DNA of 64,000 bases from Chryseobacterium sp. Leaf405 (GTDB taxonomy: Bacteria > Bacteroidota > Bacteroidia > Flavobacteriales > Weeksellaceae). Positions within the stretch are counted from its first letter, which is position 1. The number at the start of each line of letters is the position of its first letter. Where the stretch lies: NCBI RefSeq assembly GCF_001425355.1, contig NZ_LMQN01000017.1:1-64000 (forward strand), given 5' to 3'. Under the pieces are notes generated by a model. The model saw only the letters and a list, made by a program, of their open reading frames with translations, was not told the DNA's origin and did not search any database. Position numbers and translations under genes: made by a program. Below, piece after piece: positions 9,049 through 18,631 of this stretch.

Positions 9049-11658
9049 ATGATTGCCGAAAAACAAAGATTACAAGATACAAACTGGAAAAACTGGGGAC
9101 CTTACGTAAGCAACCGACAATGGGGAAATGTACGTGAAGACTACAGTTCAAACGGCGATGCCTGGAATTTCGCCAATCATAATTCTGCAGAAAGTTATGC
9201 TTACCGTTGGGGGGAAGAAGGAATTGCCGGAATTTCCGATGCGAAACAACTTTTCTGTTTTGCTCTGTCTTTTTGGAATAAGAAAGATAAAATGGTAAAA
9301 GAGCGTTTCTTCGGGCTGAGCAATCCTCAGGGAAATCATGGGGAAGACATTAAAGAAATCTTTTATTATCTGGATAATACGCCGACTCACAGTTATATGA
9401 AAATGGTGTACAAATATCCTATCAATGCATTTCCTTATGATGATATTCGTGCTGAAAACGCAAGACGAAGCAAAAAAGAATCTGAATACGAAATTTTCGA
9501 TACAGGTATTTTTGATGATGATGAATATTTTGATATTTTTATTGAATATGCTAAAGCTGAACATAATGATATTTTAGTTCGAGTTACTGTCTGCAACAGA
9601 AGTCAGATGGATGCACCGATTGTCGTTGCGCCAACTGTCTGGTTTAGAAATAACTGGAAGTGGGGATATAATACATACAAAGGACAAACCCATGCCTCCC
9701 ATGAAAACTGCATTACAATTGAACACGACAGTGTTCCGATTAAAAAGTTTTACTCAAGAAATACAAATTCTGAAAGTGTTTTTTGTGAAAATGAGACGAA
9801 TTCTCCCAAATTATACGGAGCTCCTTATCCCGGAAATACCTATTATAAAGACGGAATTAACGATTATATTACCTATGGAAGCAACACGATAAATCCTGAA
9901 AAAATAGGAACAAAAGCTTCCTTTTTAATTGATGAATTGATAGAAGCTGGACAATCAAAAACGTTTGATTTCAGATTATCTCCTAATGAATTAGATGAGC
10001 CATTTTATCAATTTGATGAAATTTTAAATCTGAGAATTGAGGAAGCTGATGAATTTTACACTGAAATTCAGAACGATGTAGAAGATGACGATGAAAGAAA
10101 TGTACAGCGACAGGCTTTCGCAGGATTACTTTGGAACAAGCAGTTTTATCACTATAATGTCGGAAAATGGCTGAAAGGTGATCCGAATTTTAAAGCACCG
10201 AGAGATTTCAGCAATTATGTAAGAAATACCGAGTGGAATCACATGCACAATAAAGACATCATTTCGATGCCTGACAAATGGGAATATCCTTGGTATGCGA
10301 CTTGGGATTTGGCGTTTCACTGTGTTCCGTTTGCGATTATTGATGCTGAATTTGCAAAAGGACAGCTTCTTTTGTTAACGAAAGAATGGTACATGCACCC
10401 CAACGGACAGCTTCCGGCGTACGAATGGAATTTAAGTGATGTGAATCCTCCTGTTCACGCATGGTCTTGCTTTAGAGTTTTTAAAATTGATGAAAAGCAA
10501 AATGGAAAACCGGATCTTTTATTTTTAGAAAAAGTTTTCCAGAAATTACTGCTCAACTTTACCTGGTGGGTTAACAGAAAAGATAAAAATGGTAAAAATA
10601 TTTTCGGTGGAGGTTTCTTAGGACTCGATAATATAGGTGCTTTTGACCGAAATATGGAGTTAAAAGACGGACAACATCTTGAACAAGCAGACGGGACAAG
10701 CTGGATGGCAATGTACGCCTTGAATATGATGCGAATTGCCATGGAATTGGCGCAGTATTATCAGGTGTATGAAGATATGGCGATCAAATTTTTTGAGCAT
10801 TATCTTTATATCTCAGAAGCCATGGAAAATCTGGGTGAAGGAACGAAAGGACTTTGGAACGAGGAAGACGGGTTTTTCTACGACGTTCTTCAATTGGGAA
10901 ATGGCGACAGCGTTTCTTTAAAACTGAGAAGTATTGTGGGACTGATTCCGATGTTTGCAGTGGAAATCGTTGACCATCATTTATTGGAAAAAATGCCGAA
11001 TTTCCAGGCAAGAATGGAATGGGTTTTAAAAAACAAACCTGAACTCACAAAACTCGTTTCTCATTGGGATGAGGAAGGTCATGGCAGAAAACATTTGATG
11101 AGTATTTTACGTAAAACACGTCTGACAAAGGTTTTATCAAGAATGCTGGATGAAAATGAATTTTTAAGTTTATATGGTATCCGTGCCATGTCTAAAGTCT
11201 ATGAAGAGAAGCCTTTTAAATTCTCTGTTCACGGTCAGGAAAATACCGTTTATTATACTCCTGCAGAAAGCGACAGCCGGATGTTTGGTGGAAACAGCAA
11301 TTGGCGCGGTCCGATTTGGTTTCCCATTAACTTTTTGATCGTCGAAAGTTTACAACGGTTCCATTTTTATTATGGAAATAGTTTAAAAGTTGAATTGCCA
11401 ACAGGAAGCGGTGATAAAAAAAATCTGGATGAGGTTGCACAAGATATCAGCAACAGATTATGTTCTATTTTCTTAAAAGATGAATTTGGACAAAGACCTT
11501 TCAACGGTGGAAATTCGAAATTTAATTATGATGAAAATTTTAAAGATTATATTACTTTCTTCGAATATTTTCACGGTGATAATGGTCGAGGAGTCGGTGC
11601 TTCGCATCAAACGGGCTGGACGGCGACAGTCGCCAAACTGATGAAAAAAAGATTATAA
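9049..11658 (+). CDS. GH63-like glucosidase
   Basis: An 869-residue (alpha/alpha)6-barrel glycoside hydrolase resembling bacterial GH63 (processing-glucosidase-like) proteins. Family-type segments are YATWDLAFHCVPFAIIDA, EQADGTSWMAMYALNMM, FGGNSNWRGPIWFPINFL and the C-terminal GASHQTGWTA. The start MIAEKQRLQDTNWKNWGPY has no signal peptide, so the protein is probably cytosolic. It is divergent from the met operon and followed by its own terminator, so it is likely monocistronic. The substrate is unknown; bacterial relatives act on alpha-glucosides such as glucosylglycerate or malto-oligosaccharides, which is family knowledge rather than something visible here. Confidence 0.85.
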   Translation: MIAEKQRLQDTNWKNWGPYVSNRQWGNVREDYSSNGDAWNFANHNSAESYAYRWGEEGIAGISDAKQLFCFALSFWNKKDKMVKERFFGLSNPQGNHGEDIKEIFYYLDNTPTHSYMKMVYKYPINAFPYDDIRAENARRSKKESEYEIFDTGIFDDDEYFDIFIEYAKAEHNDILVRVTVCNRSQMDAPIVVAPTVWFRNNWKWGYNTYKGQTHASHENCITIEHDSVPIKKFYSRNTNSESVFCENETNSPKLYGAPYPGNTYYKDGINDYITYGSNTINPEKIGTKASFLIDELIEAGQSKTFDFRLSPNELDEPFYQFDEILNLRIEEADEFYTEIQNDVEDDDERNVQRQAFAGLLWNKQFYHYNVGKWLKGDPNFKAPRDFSNYVRNTEWNHMHNKDIISMPDKWEYPWYATWDLAFHCVPFAIIDAEFAKGQLLLLTKEWYMHPNGQLPAYEWNLSDVNPPVHAWSCFRVFKIDEKQNGKPDLLFLEKVFQKLLLNFTWWVNRKDKNGKNIFGGGFLGLDNIGAFDRNMELKDGQHLEQADGTSWMAMYALNMMRIAMELAQYYQVYEDMAIKFFEHYLYISEAMENLGEGTKGLWNEEDGFFYDVLQLGNGDSVSLKLRSIVGLIPMFAVEIVDHHLLEKMPNFQARMEWVLKNKPELTKLVSHWDEEGHGRKHLMSILRKTRLTKVLSRMLDENEFLSLYGIRAMSKVYEEKPFKFSVHGQENTVYYTPAESDSRMFGGNSNWRGPIWFPINFLIVESLQRFHFYYGNSLKVELPTGSGDKKNLDEVAQDISNRLCSIFLKDEFGQRPFNGGNSKFNYDENFKDYITFFEYFHGDNGRGVGASHQTGWTATVAKLMKKRL

Positions 11659-11691
11659 TACAACAGACTTTTTAAGTTCTTATCAAAGATG

Positions 11692-11715
11692 AATCCTCTT
11701 CTTGCGAAGAGGATT
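11692..11715 (+). terminator. Intrinsic terminator after the GH63 gene
   Basis: AATCCTCTTC and GAAGAGGATT form a perfect 10-bp stem with a TTGC tetraloop, followed by a short T tract, 34 nt past the stop codon. Confidence 0.85.
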
Positions 11716-11879
11716 TTTCATTTCCTATACAGTACATACTATCCATGCCTTCAATAAAAATTTGCTATATTATAGTTAAAATCTATTTTCAAATTGAGAC
11801 AATACAACTACTTAATTCAAATACTAAAAAAATTACTATTAAAATTAGACTTATCTTAATCATTTTACAACAAAATACC

Positions 11880-11887
11880 TATATTAG
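11880..11887 (+). promoter_or_regulatory. Probable -7 box for the T9SS cargo gene
   Basis: TATATTAG differs from TAnnTTTG at one base and stands 26 nt before the ATG at 11914. The rest of the 254-nt gap (11659-11913) is AT-rich, with the GH63 terminator at its left end. Confidence 0.4.
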
Positions 11888-11913
11888 CACCATAAAAACT
11901 AAAAAGTATTTTT

Positions 11914-13593
11914 ATGAAAGGAAAACTACTGCCTATCGCCGGATTGCTTCTATCTGGCGCATTTACCACTCTTTTTAATGCTCAGGAATATCAGCCATTG
12001 ACCGTTCAAAGCGGGTTTAATGCTGATGTGATTGCCAATGGAGTGGGTCCTTCTGCATCATCAACCAATAATGATGTAGATGGAGTAAGTTATGCATTTA
12101 TTGCAAGAGATTTTATGTTATCGGCTACAGGAACGCCTCTTTCTTACGGTCTTCCTACGAATGGAATTATCAACTCTGAAGTTACTTCTACCCCCGGCCT
12201 AACTTATCAGATGGCACCTTACGGCGGAAATAATTCATTGAGACTTGAAAGTACGAATGACAGCGGAACGATTTTATTCTCTAATCCTCTGCAAGCGATT
12301 AATCTATATATGCTCGCAACTGGTGGAAGTGGAGACTGTACCGTTGACGTTGTTGTAAATTTCACTGATAATACATCACAAACCTTCACAGGCATCGGCA
12401 TTACAGATTGGTATTACGGAAGCAATTATGCCATCCGCGGTATTGGAAGAATTAATATTGACAATGACAATCTTGAATCCGGTTATGGAACAGATCCCAG
12501 ATTATATCAGATTCCTCTAGCTATTTCTTCGGGTAATTTGGCTAAAACGGTTAAAGGTGTTACAGTAACCAAAACAGGAACAGGTGGTATCCCGAATATT
12601 TTTGCCTTTTCTGCAGATGCTTACAATGCTTGCCCTACTCCTTCTAATGTTAGCGCCACTACTACAGCGACTGGTGCTACTCTAAGCTGGACTGCTCCTT
12701 CAAGTGCTCCTTCTTCAGGATATCAGTACTATTACAGTACATCTCCTACAGCTCCCACAGCAACTACAACTCCTACAGGAAGTGTAACATCGGGAACATC
12801 CGTTACTTTAAATAGTCTTGTAACAGGACAGACGTATTATTTCTGGGTAAGATCTAATTGTGGAGGCTCTTCACAAAGCTTCTGGAAAATGTTAGAATTT
12901 ACTCCGGGACAGATTTCTGCTACTTATACCGTTGGTGACATTGAAACACAGTATGATGATGCGGGAGTTAATACTTCATCAACAACAAACTGTCCGGCAA
13001 GTTTATCAGTAACTATACCTACAGGTTATAAAATAAAATCAACTAAAGTTTCCTATGCCATGTCAACAGCAGGTAATGGCTGGATGGCAGAGCAGAGAAG
13101 CTTTTTGGTATGTACTACTAATAGCACAGCAGAAGCTACTGTTAGTTCAGGATCCGGGTCGAGCACTGGAACATATTCTTACAACAGAACAGGTCTTACA
13201 ATAGCCAATGAACTTAGCGGAACTGTAAACTTCGAGCTTAGAGCATGGAGAACCTACGGAGGATCAGACTGTAGTTTAGATTATAACAAAGTTGATAACA
13301 ATACATGGAAAGTAACTGTAACAATAGAACCACTCATATTGGCAACAGGTGAAGTAAGTGCAAAAGAAAAAGAAAGAATCGCCTATCCGAATCCTTTTGT
13401 TGACACTTTATATATCGAGAAATCTGAAAATGTGAAGAAAGCAGTTGTAACAGACCTTTCAGGAATTGTTGTGAAAACAGTTGAAAACCCATCTTCATCA
13501 TTATACTTAGGTGAACTTAAATCTGGAATGTATATTTTATCATTAACGATGAAAGACGGTTCTGTAAAAAGTACAAAAACGATCAAAAGATAA
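11914..13593 (+). CDS. Secreted T9SS type A sorting domain protein with FN3-like domain
   Basis: This 559-residue exported protein starts with a Sec signal peptide (MKGKLLPIAGLLLSGAFTTLFNAQ). A ~200-residue N-terminal region of unknown function follows. Residues ~238-325 form an FN3-like module (CPTPSNVSATTTATGATLSW ... TGQTYYFWVRS). Then comes a second unassigned beta-rich region. The C-terminal ~70 residues are a type A T9SS sorting domain (AYPNPFVDTLYIE ... LKSGMYILSL). It should cross the outer membrane by T9SS and be released or anchored. No enzymatic motif was recognised. The upstream in-frame alternative beginning at 11745 lies in another frame and is not used. Confidence 0.85.
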   Translation: MKGKLLPIAGLLLSGAFTTLFNAQEYQPLTVQSGFNADVIANGVGPSASSTNNDVDGVSYAFIARDFMLSATGTPLSYGLPTNGIINSEVTSTPGLTYQMAPYGGNNSLRLESTNDSGTILFSNPLQAINLYMLATGGSGDCTVDVVVNFTDNTSQTFTGIGITDWYYGSNYAIRGIGRINIDNDNLESGYGTDPRLYQIPLAISSGNLAKTVKGVTVTKTGTGGIPNIFAFSADAYNACPTPSNVSATTTATGATLSWTAPSSAPSSGYQYYYSTSPTAPTATTTPTGSVTSGTSVTLNSLVTGQTYYFWVRSNCGGSSQSFWKMLEFTPGQISATYTVGDIETQYDDAGVNTSSTTNCPASLSVTIPTGYKIKSTKVSYAMSTAGNGWMAEQRSFLVCTTNSTAEATVSSGSGSSTGTYSYNRTGLTIANELSGTVNFELRAWRTYGGSDCSLDYNKVDNNTWKVTVTIEPLILATGEVSAKEKERIAYPNPFVDTLYIEKSENVKKAVVTDLSGIVVKTVENPSSSLYLGELKSGMYILSLTMKDGSVKSTKTIKR

Positions 13594-13627
13594 TTGATAA
13601 TTAATAATTTACAACCATTATCAAAAG

Positions 13628-13657
13628 AAAACCGGGTAACTTAGTTACTCGGTTTTT
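13628..13657 (+). terminator. Terminator between the T9SS cargo gene and the OsmC gene
   Basis: AAAACCGGGTAAC pairs with GTTACTCGGTTTTT (one mismatch) around a TTA loop, followed by TTTATTTTT. It follows the plus-strand gene by 35 nt. The A-rich left flank lets it work for the convergent osmC gene too. Confidence 0.8.
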
Positions 13658-13683
13658 ATTTTTATTGATTATTTAAAAGAAAT

Positions 13684-14109
13684 TTAGTCCTGAACAATTT
13701 CTCCGTTTACATATACTTCGTAGCCTATTTCAACATTAGGTTCCAAGGTTTTAGAAACCGAACAGTATTTTTCAAAAGATAACTGAGCTGCCTTTTGAGC
13801 TTTTTTAGGATCAATAGCTCCTTCTAAAAAAAACTTAACTTTAATGGCTTTAAAAGGTTTTGCATCTTCCACAGGAATTCTCTCACCTTCTACCTCAGCT
13901 TTAAAATCTGTGATTTCCTGTCGCTGCTTTTTCAGAATAGAAACCACATCTATTCCGCTACATCCAGCAACTGCCATCAAAACACTTTCCATTGGCGAAA
14001 CACCTCTTGCGCCGGGCTGCGTTGTATTATCTAAAAGAATTGAATTTCCCTGAGAATTGGTACATTCAAACAGAAAATCGTCATTGATTCTATTAAGTGT
14101 TATTTTCAT
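13684..14109 (-). CDS. OsmC/Ohr family peroxidase-like protein
   Basis: A 141-residue OsmC-like protein. The two redox cysteines of the family are present: Cys50 in MAVAGCSGIDV and Cys116 in FEKYCSVSKTL. The N-terminal beta strands, the GVSPMESVLMA helix and the final beta hairpin fit the YhfA/OsmC branch. It probably reduces organic hydroperoxides in the cytosol using thiols. It is transcribed alone: it lies 85 nt from the convergently unrelated DUF58 gene and faces the T9SS gene across a shared terminator. Confidence 0.85.
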   Translation of the reverse strand: MKITLNRINDDFLFECTNSQGNSILLDNTTQPGARGVSPMESVLMAVAGCSGIDVVSILKKQRQEITDFKAEVEGERIPVEDAKPFKAIKVKFFLEGAIDPKKAQKAAQLSFEKYCSVSKTLEPNVEIGYEVYVNGEIVQD

Positions 14110-14148
14110 TTTTATTGATTTTTATAAAGCTTTGACCGTTATCGAAGC

Positions 14149-14176
14149 ATTTTTTATCCTGAATTTTTTATCCTGA
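14149..14176. repeat. Perfect 14-bp tandem duplication
   Basis: ATTTTTTATCCTGA occurs twice back to back (14149-14162, 14163-14176) in the 85-nt gap between the osmC start and the DUF58 stop. Likely a slippage duplication; no function is evident. Confidence 0.7.
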
Positions 14177-14194
14177 ATTATTTCTGCCACAAAA

Positions 14195-15517
14195 TTATAA
14201 AATTCCCCTCGCTTTTATCTCCAGATATTTATTGATAACATCGATATTTAAATTCTCAGGCAACGTATACACCGTATAAATTCCGTATTTGCGAAGTTCC
14301 TGAATGATTAATTTTTTTTCAAACTCAAATTTTTCAGCAATAATTTCATCATAAATTTCCTGCATACTTTCAGGGTTTTTATGAATTAATGTCTGCAATT
14401 CTGAATTTTTAAAGAAAACTATCACCAATAAATGGTTTTTGGCAATCCCTCGAAGATATTTTAACTGACGATTTAACCCATCAAGCGTCTCAAAATTGGT
14501 GAATAATAATAGTAAACTTCTTTGATTTAATGAATATTTTACATCCTGATACAATCGGTTAAAATCACTTTCAAAGAAATCTGTTTTAATATTATAAAGC
14601 GATTCCGATATTTTCCTTAACTGTCCCGATTTATTTTCTGCGGCAATCTTATTTTCTGTTTTTTTAGAGAAAGTCATCATTCCTGCCCTATCCCCTTTTT
14701 TCAAAATAATATGGGACAAAGCCATCGTCGCATTAATGGAATAATCTAACAAACTCAATCCGTTAAAAGGCATTTTCATTGTTCTTCCTGTATCAATCAA
14801 CATGAAAATACGCTGTGATTTCTCATCCTGAAACTGATTCACCATCAAACGATTGGCCTTAGAAGTCGCTTTCCAGTTGATGGTTCTGATATCGTCCCCT
14901 GGTACATACTCTTTGATCTGCTCAAATTCCATCGTGTGTCCCAGTTTTCGGATTTTCTTAATTCCGCCCAACAAAAATTCACTCTGAATTGCCATCAGTT
15001 CATATTTTCTGAGATGAATAAATGACGGATAAGCAGACAAATTAGCATCTTTCTGAAATGTGAATCTTTTGGAGATAAACCCCAAAGGTGATGAAACAAA
15101 AATATTTAAACCTCCGAAATTGTATTCTCCTCTTTCTTTCGGTTCTAAAATATATTGGAAAAAACTGTTTTTACCGGATTCAATATTCTTTTCAATCATA
15201 AAATCCCTTTTCTGAAACTGAAACGGAATTTCATCGATCACTTTGACCTTAATTTTAAAACTGTAATTATTTTTAATATCTATTTTCACAGGATTTTCGT
15301 CACCGTTCGACAGTTTTTCAGGTAAAATTCTCTGTGCTAAAATCCCGTCTTTCTGATTAAAAACAAAAAGGCAATCGACCATTGCTGCCAGAAAACACAA
15401 TATCAAAAAAATGTGCGCCACGATCATCAACCACGGAAAGAAAAATGCAAAAACATACAGAATCCCAACTCCTATCATGGTAAAGAAAAAGCGTGTATTG
15501 ATGTATAAATTTTTCAT
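14195..15517 (-). CDS. DUF58 (vWA-like) membrane protein
   Basis: This 440-residue protein has two N-terminal membrane segments (residues ~10-55) and a DUF58 core. The signature is YVPGDDIRTINWKATSKANR. A vWA-like region follows (RIFMLIDTGRTM ... GDRAGMMTFS). DUF58 proteins pair with MoxR ATPases in membrane-associated assembly, folding or envelope-stress functions. Here it is the last gene of the operon, 62 nt after the MoxR gene. The exact substrate is unknown. The C-terminal part resembles those of related CoxE-like proteins. Confidence 0.88.
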   Translation of the reverse strand: MKNLYINTRFFFTMIGVGILYVFAFFFPWLMIVAHIFLILCFLAAMVDCLFVFNQKDGILAQRILPEKLSNGDENPVKIDIKNNYSFKIKVKVIDEIPFQFQKRDFMIEKNIESGKNSFFQYILEPKERGEYNFGGLNIFVSSPLGFISKRFTFQKDANLSAYPSFIHLRKYELMAIQSEFLLGGIKKIRKLGHTMEFEQIKEYVPGDDIRTINWKATSKANRLMVNQFQDEKSQRIFMLIDTGRTMKMPFNGLSLLDYSINATMALSHIILKKGDRAGMMTFSKKTENKIAAENKSGQLRKISESLYNIKTDFFESDFNRLYQDVKYSLNQRSLLLLFTNFETLDGLNRQLKYLRGIAKNHLLVIVFFKNSELQTLIHKNPESMQEIYDEIIAEKFEFEKKLIIQELRKYGIYTVYTLPENLNIDVINKYLEIKARGIL

Positions 15518-15579
15518 TTTGTTTAGGTTGCAGGTTTTAGATTTTGAGCTTATGAGTAATTTAATCTTACACTGATAAT

Positions 15580-16611
15580 CTATCTCGGAATCTCAATTCC
15601 CTCTAAAATCTGTCTGATAATTTCATCGGCTGTCAAGCCTTCCATTTCTCTTTCCGGAGAAACGATTACTCTGTGCCTCAGAACGGCGTAACTTGCTTCT
15701 TTGATATCTTCCGGAGTTACGAAATCTCTTCCTCTTAACGCAGCAAATGATTTTGATGCTGTTAATAACGCAAGACTCGCTCTTGGAGAAGCACCTAAAT
15801 ACAAGAATTGGTTTTCTCTTGTATTGACGATAATTTTCGCAATATATTCCATCAACTGACCCTCAACGATGATTTCTTTTACCAAATGCTGATAGTTTTT
15901 CAATTGTTGAGCCGTGATTACTTTATTCACAACTTCTGTTTTATCTTCTCTTTTGCTTTCATGTTGGTTTTTGATAATCGAGATTTCCTGTTCAAGATTG
16001 GGATAACCTACGTTTATCTTAAATAGAAAACGATCAAGCTGCGCCTCTGGAAGTCGGTATGTTCCTTCATGCTCAATTGGGTTTTGGGTGGCAACGACTA
16101 AGAACGGTTCTTCCATGACATAGGTTGTCCCGTCCATCGTGATCTGCCTTTCCTCCATTACTTCAAACAAAGCGGCCTGCGTTTTTGCCGGAGACCTGTT
16201 GATTTCATCAATTAAAATAAAATTAGAGAAAATAGGACCCTTTTTAAACTCAAATTCTGAATTTCTGACATTAAAAATAGAAGTTCCCAAAATATCAGAA
16301 GGCATCAGATCCGGAGTAAACTGAATTCTGCTGAATCCTACATCAATTGTTTTCGACAATAATTTTGCCGTAATTGTTTTAGCAACTCCCGGAACGCCTT
16401 CAATTAAAACGTGACCATTTGACAAAAGCGCTGCCAAGAGATGCTCTACCATATCTTCCTGACCAACAATTACTTTTGCGATTTCGGCCTTTACTTTATC
16501 TAAGCTTGCACGCAGTTCAATCATATCAATCCTTGACTGGAACTGATCTTCATTTTTATTAAGATTTATAGAATTGTGACTTTCTACATTCTGGTTTTCA
16601 AGGTTTTCCAT
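15580..16611 (-). CDS. MoxR-family AAA+ ATPase
   Basis: A 343-residue MoxR ATPase. The Walker A is GVPGVAKT and the Walker B ILIDEINRS. The sensor 1 region is VATQNPIEHEGTYRLPEAQLDRF and the C-terminal lid has LGASPRASLALLTASK. The first ~35 residues are a family-unusual polar leader (Asn/Gln-rich). It presumably works as a hexameric chaperone-like motor with the DUF58/vWA partner encoded next. It sits in the six-gene operon 20553-14195. Confidence 0.93.
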   Translation of the reverse strand: MENLENQNVESHNSINLNKNEDQFQSRIDMIELRASLDKVKAEIAKVIVGQEDMVEHLLAALLSNGHVLIEGVPGVAKTITAKLLSKTIDVGFSRIQFTPDLMPSDILGTSIFNVRNSEFEFKKGPIFSNFILIDEINRSPAKTQAALFEVMEERQITMDGTTYVMEEPFLVVATQNPIEHEGTYRLPEAQLDRFLFKINVGYPNLEQEISIIKNQHESKREDKTEVVNKVITAQQLKNYQHLVKEIIVEGQLMEYIAKIIVNTRENQFLYLGASPRASLALLTASKSFAALRGRDFVTPEDIKEASYAVLRHRVIVSPEREMEGLTADEIIRQILEGIEIPR

Positions 16612-16675
16612 ATTATTTTAATTTAACAACTTAACAATCAAAAATTGTCACATTGTTATATTTTAGATGTTACAT

Positions 16676-17830
16676 TTAAATTATTTCGTCCAGCAATTTA
16701 TTCATTTTCACCAAATCTTCTTTTATTACAGTAGCGTAAGGATTTTGTGCGTTTTTAATATAAACTATTGCTTCATTAATCATTTCGATTGGCTTTCCAG
16801 TTTTTAACTGAAGCTTTTTAGCAAATTCTTCATCGAGATTCTGAGTATCAATTAAAAGTTCCAGTCTCACTTTATTTAAGAAATATTGAGCTTTTTTTGC
16901 CATCATATCATGAAAATCGCCTTCCTGTAAATACAGATTTCCGATACTTTTCACAAAATCGACAGAAGTATTTTTTAACGGTTCAATAATCGGAACGATC
17001 CGCTGTTTTCTTTTTGCATTGAAGAAAATAAACAAAACCAATCCGCCTAATAAAATCCACCATGCATATTTCAAAGCTGGATTTGAAAGAATAAATCTCA
17101 TAAAAAACTGAGACTTTTTCGAGTTGCTTTCCGCAAACCAAATCGTTTCCTTGTCATCAAGATACGAAAAAACATCCTGTGCATATTTTACATTTCCGGG
17201 TTTCAGCAGATAATAATTGGTGATAAAAAGCGGTTCGCAATGCACAAATATATTTCCTTTTCCGAATTTGGCTTTGATGAAATTTGCCTGATCCGTATTA
17301 TTTTTTTCAACAGTTTTCCCCAGAACTTCTACGCCGGGTTTGATATACGTAAATCCTTTTCCTGATGGAAATTTATCTAATTTGATGAAATCATTCTGAT
17401 ATTTTTTATCCGTCAGTTTTAAAACGTTTTCGTCTTCAAAAGAAATTTTAGAATCATAATATCCGATACTGTCCGAAATTTTCTGCGGAATATCGCTCAC
17501 AATAAGCATCGCATTCGCTCCTTTCGAAACTTCATTTAAAATCTTATTCCAGGATTGTGTATCAATATCATTTTCAATGACTAAAATATTATGCGTTTCT
17601 TTCTTATTTTCATCATAGTAATCGTACGGAGCTTGATCTGTTTTCTTAATCTTATTTTTAAAAAGATTTTTAATTTCTGCATCAAAAACATACAATCCGA
17701 ACGGAGATTTTTGATTTGTATTAAAATTCTTACGCCAATCCGTAGTTTCTTTTTTGTTCACTTCAAACAACGCTAGAATAATCATCACAACGATGAAAAT
17801 GACAGCATATATTTTGAAAGTTTTGTTCAT
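16676..17830 (-). CDS. DUF4350-like membrane protein
   Basis: A 384-residue protein with an N-terminal TM (residues 5-23), an extracytoplasmic domain of ~225 residues, a second TM near residues 250-270 (YAWWILLGGLVLFIFF) and a helical cytosolic tail. The NTNQKSPFGLYVFDAEI start and the two-TM layout match DUF4350 proteins found in MoxR/DUF58 operons. No catalytic motif was seen. It is 12 nt downstream of the DUF4129-like gene and 64 nt before moxR. Function is inferred only from context: envelope-linked partner of the MoxR complex. Confidence 0.75.
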   Translation of the reverse strand: MNKTFKIYAVIFIVVMIILALFEVNKKETTDWRKNFNTNQKSPFGLYVFDAEIKNLFKNKIKKTDQAPYDYYDENKKETHNILVIENDIDTQSWNKILNEVSKGANAMLIVSDIPQKISDSIGYYDSKISFEDENVLKLTDKKYQNDFIKLDKFPSGKGFTYIKPGVEVLGKTVEKNNTDQANFIKAKFGKGNIFVHCEPLFITNYYLLKPGNVKYAQDVFSYLDDKETIWFAESNSKKSQFFMRFILSNPALKYAWWILLGGLVLFIFFNAKRKQRIVPIIEPLKNTSVDFVKSIGNLYLQEGDFHDMMAKKAQYFLNKVRLELLIDTQNLDEEFAKKLQLKTGKPIEMINEAIVYIKNAQNPYATVIKEDLVKMNKLLDEII

Positions 17831-17842
17831 GTGAAAGTTTAA

Positions 17843-18631
17843 TTACGGTTTAAATGACTGAAATTGGTTTTTAAATTTCAGGTAATGGTCTTCATCAATG
17901 CTGAATTCTCCGTACCAGACATAATCGAAAATATAAGAAAGTCTAGAAAATTCATCCTTTACATGAGCAGATTTTAATTCCGAAACATAATCTTTATTGG
18001 TCTTTTCCGGATTCCAGACAATTAATTTTTTATCACTTAATTTTTTAAGCAAAAATAAAAACTGATAACGAATGGCAGAACGGAAATCACCCGATTTTTC
18101 AAATTTTAAAATACTTTCGGGAAAATTAATCTCATGAATATTTTCATGCAGTTCTTCATCTTTGATGTTAATTTTTCTGTTTCTCTTTCCAAATAAGAAA
18201 TTTCCGTCTTTCCCGATAAGATGTTTAATGATAAAATAAACCAAAAATCCGACAAGAACAATGACAAAAATCCGAATCAGAATTCCGGTAATATTGCCTG
18301 ATTTTGTGAAAACAGTTTCTCCGAAAATACTTTGCAGTAACCTGAAAATTTTAGTCATCAACTTATCCCAGAAAGACATTCGAGGTTTTACGGTTGTATA
18401 ATCAAACTCGTTTCCTTTGTATCTTGAAGGAACATTATCTTTGAATTTTTTAGGATAAGCAATATTTTCTGTTACCGGATTTTTAAGCAATACAGAATCT
18501 GCACGATACATATTTTTGTAATGCCCCGTTTCCAGAGAATCTATGTATACAACAGGCGGCTCGTTGCTATCTTGCGCAAAAGTGAATCCTGCGGAGAAAA
18601 AAATCAATAAAAAGAAAATAAATCTAGTCAT
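17843..18631 (-). CDS. DUF4129-like membrane protein
   Basis: A 262-residue protein with a signal peptide (MTRFIFFLLIFFSAGFTFAQ), a periplasmic stretch, one TM (~residues 110-132, IRIFVIVLVGFLVYFII) and a C-terminal cytosolic region. The latter has the DUF4129-type RYQFLFLLKKLSDKKLI and DYVWYGEFSIDEDHY segments. Its start overlaps the preceding gene by 8 nt, indicating translational coupling. DUF4129 proteins are regular members of MoxR/DUF58 loci; their molecular role is unknown. Confidence 0.75.
   Translation of the reverse strand: MTRFIFFLLIFFSAGFTFAQDSNEPPVVYIDSLETGHYKNMYRADSVLLKNPVTENIAYPKKFKDNVPSRYKGNEFDYTTVKPRMSFWDKLMTKIFRLLQSIFGETVFTKSGNITGILIRIFVIVLVGFLVYFIIKHLIGKDGNFLFGKRNRKINIKDEELHENIHEINFPESILKFEKSGDFRSAIRYQFLFLLKKLSDKKLIVWNPEKTNKDYVSELKSAHVKDEFSRLSYIFDYVWYGEFSIDEDHYLKFKNQFQSFKP

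Noticed and set aside
11745..11978. 77-codon frame before the T9SS cargo gene
   Set aside because: Overlaps the signal peptide of the true gene in another frame and translates to low-complexity AT-derived residues.
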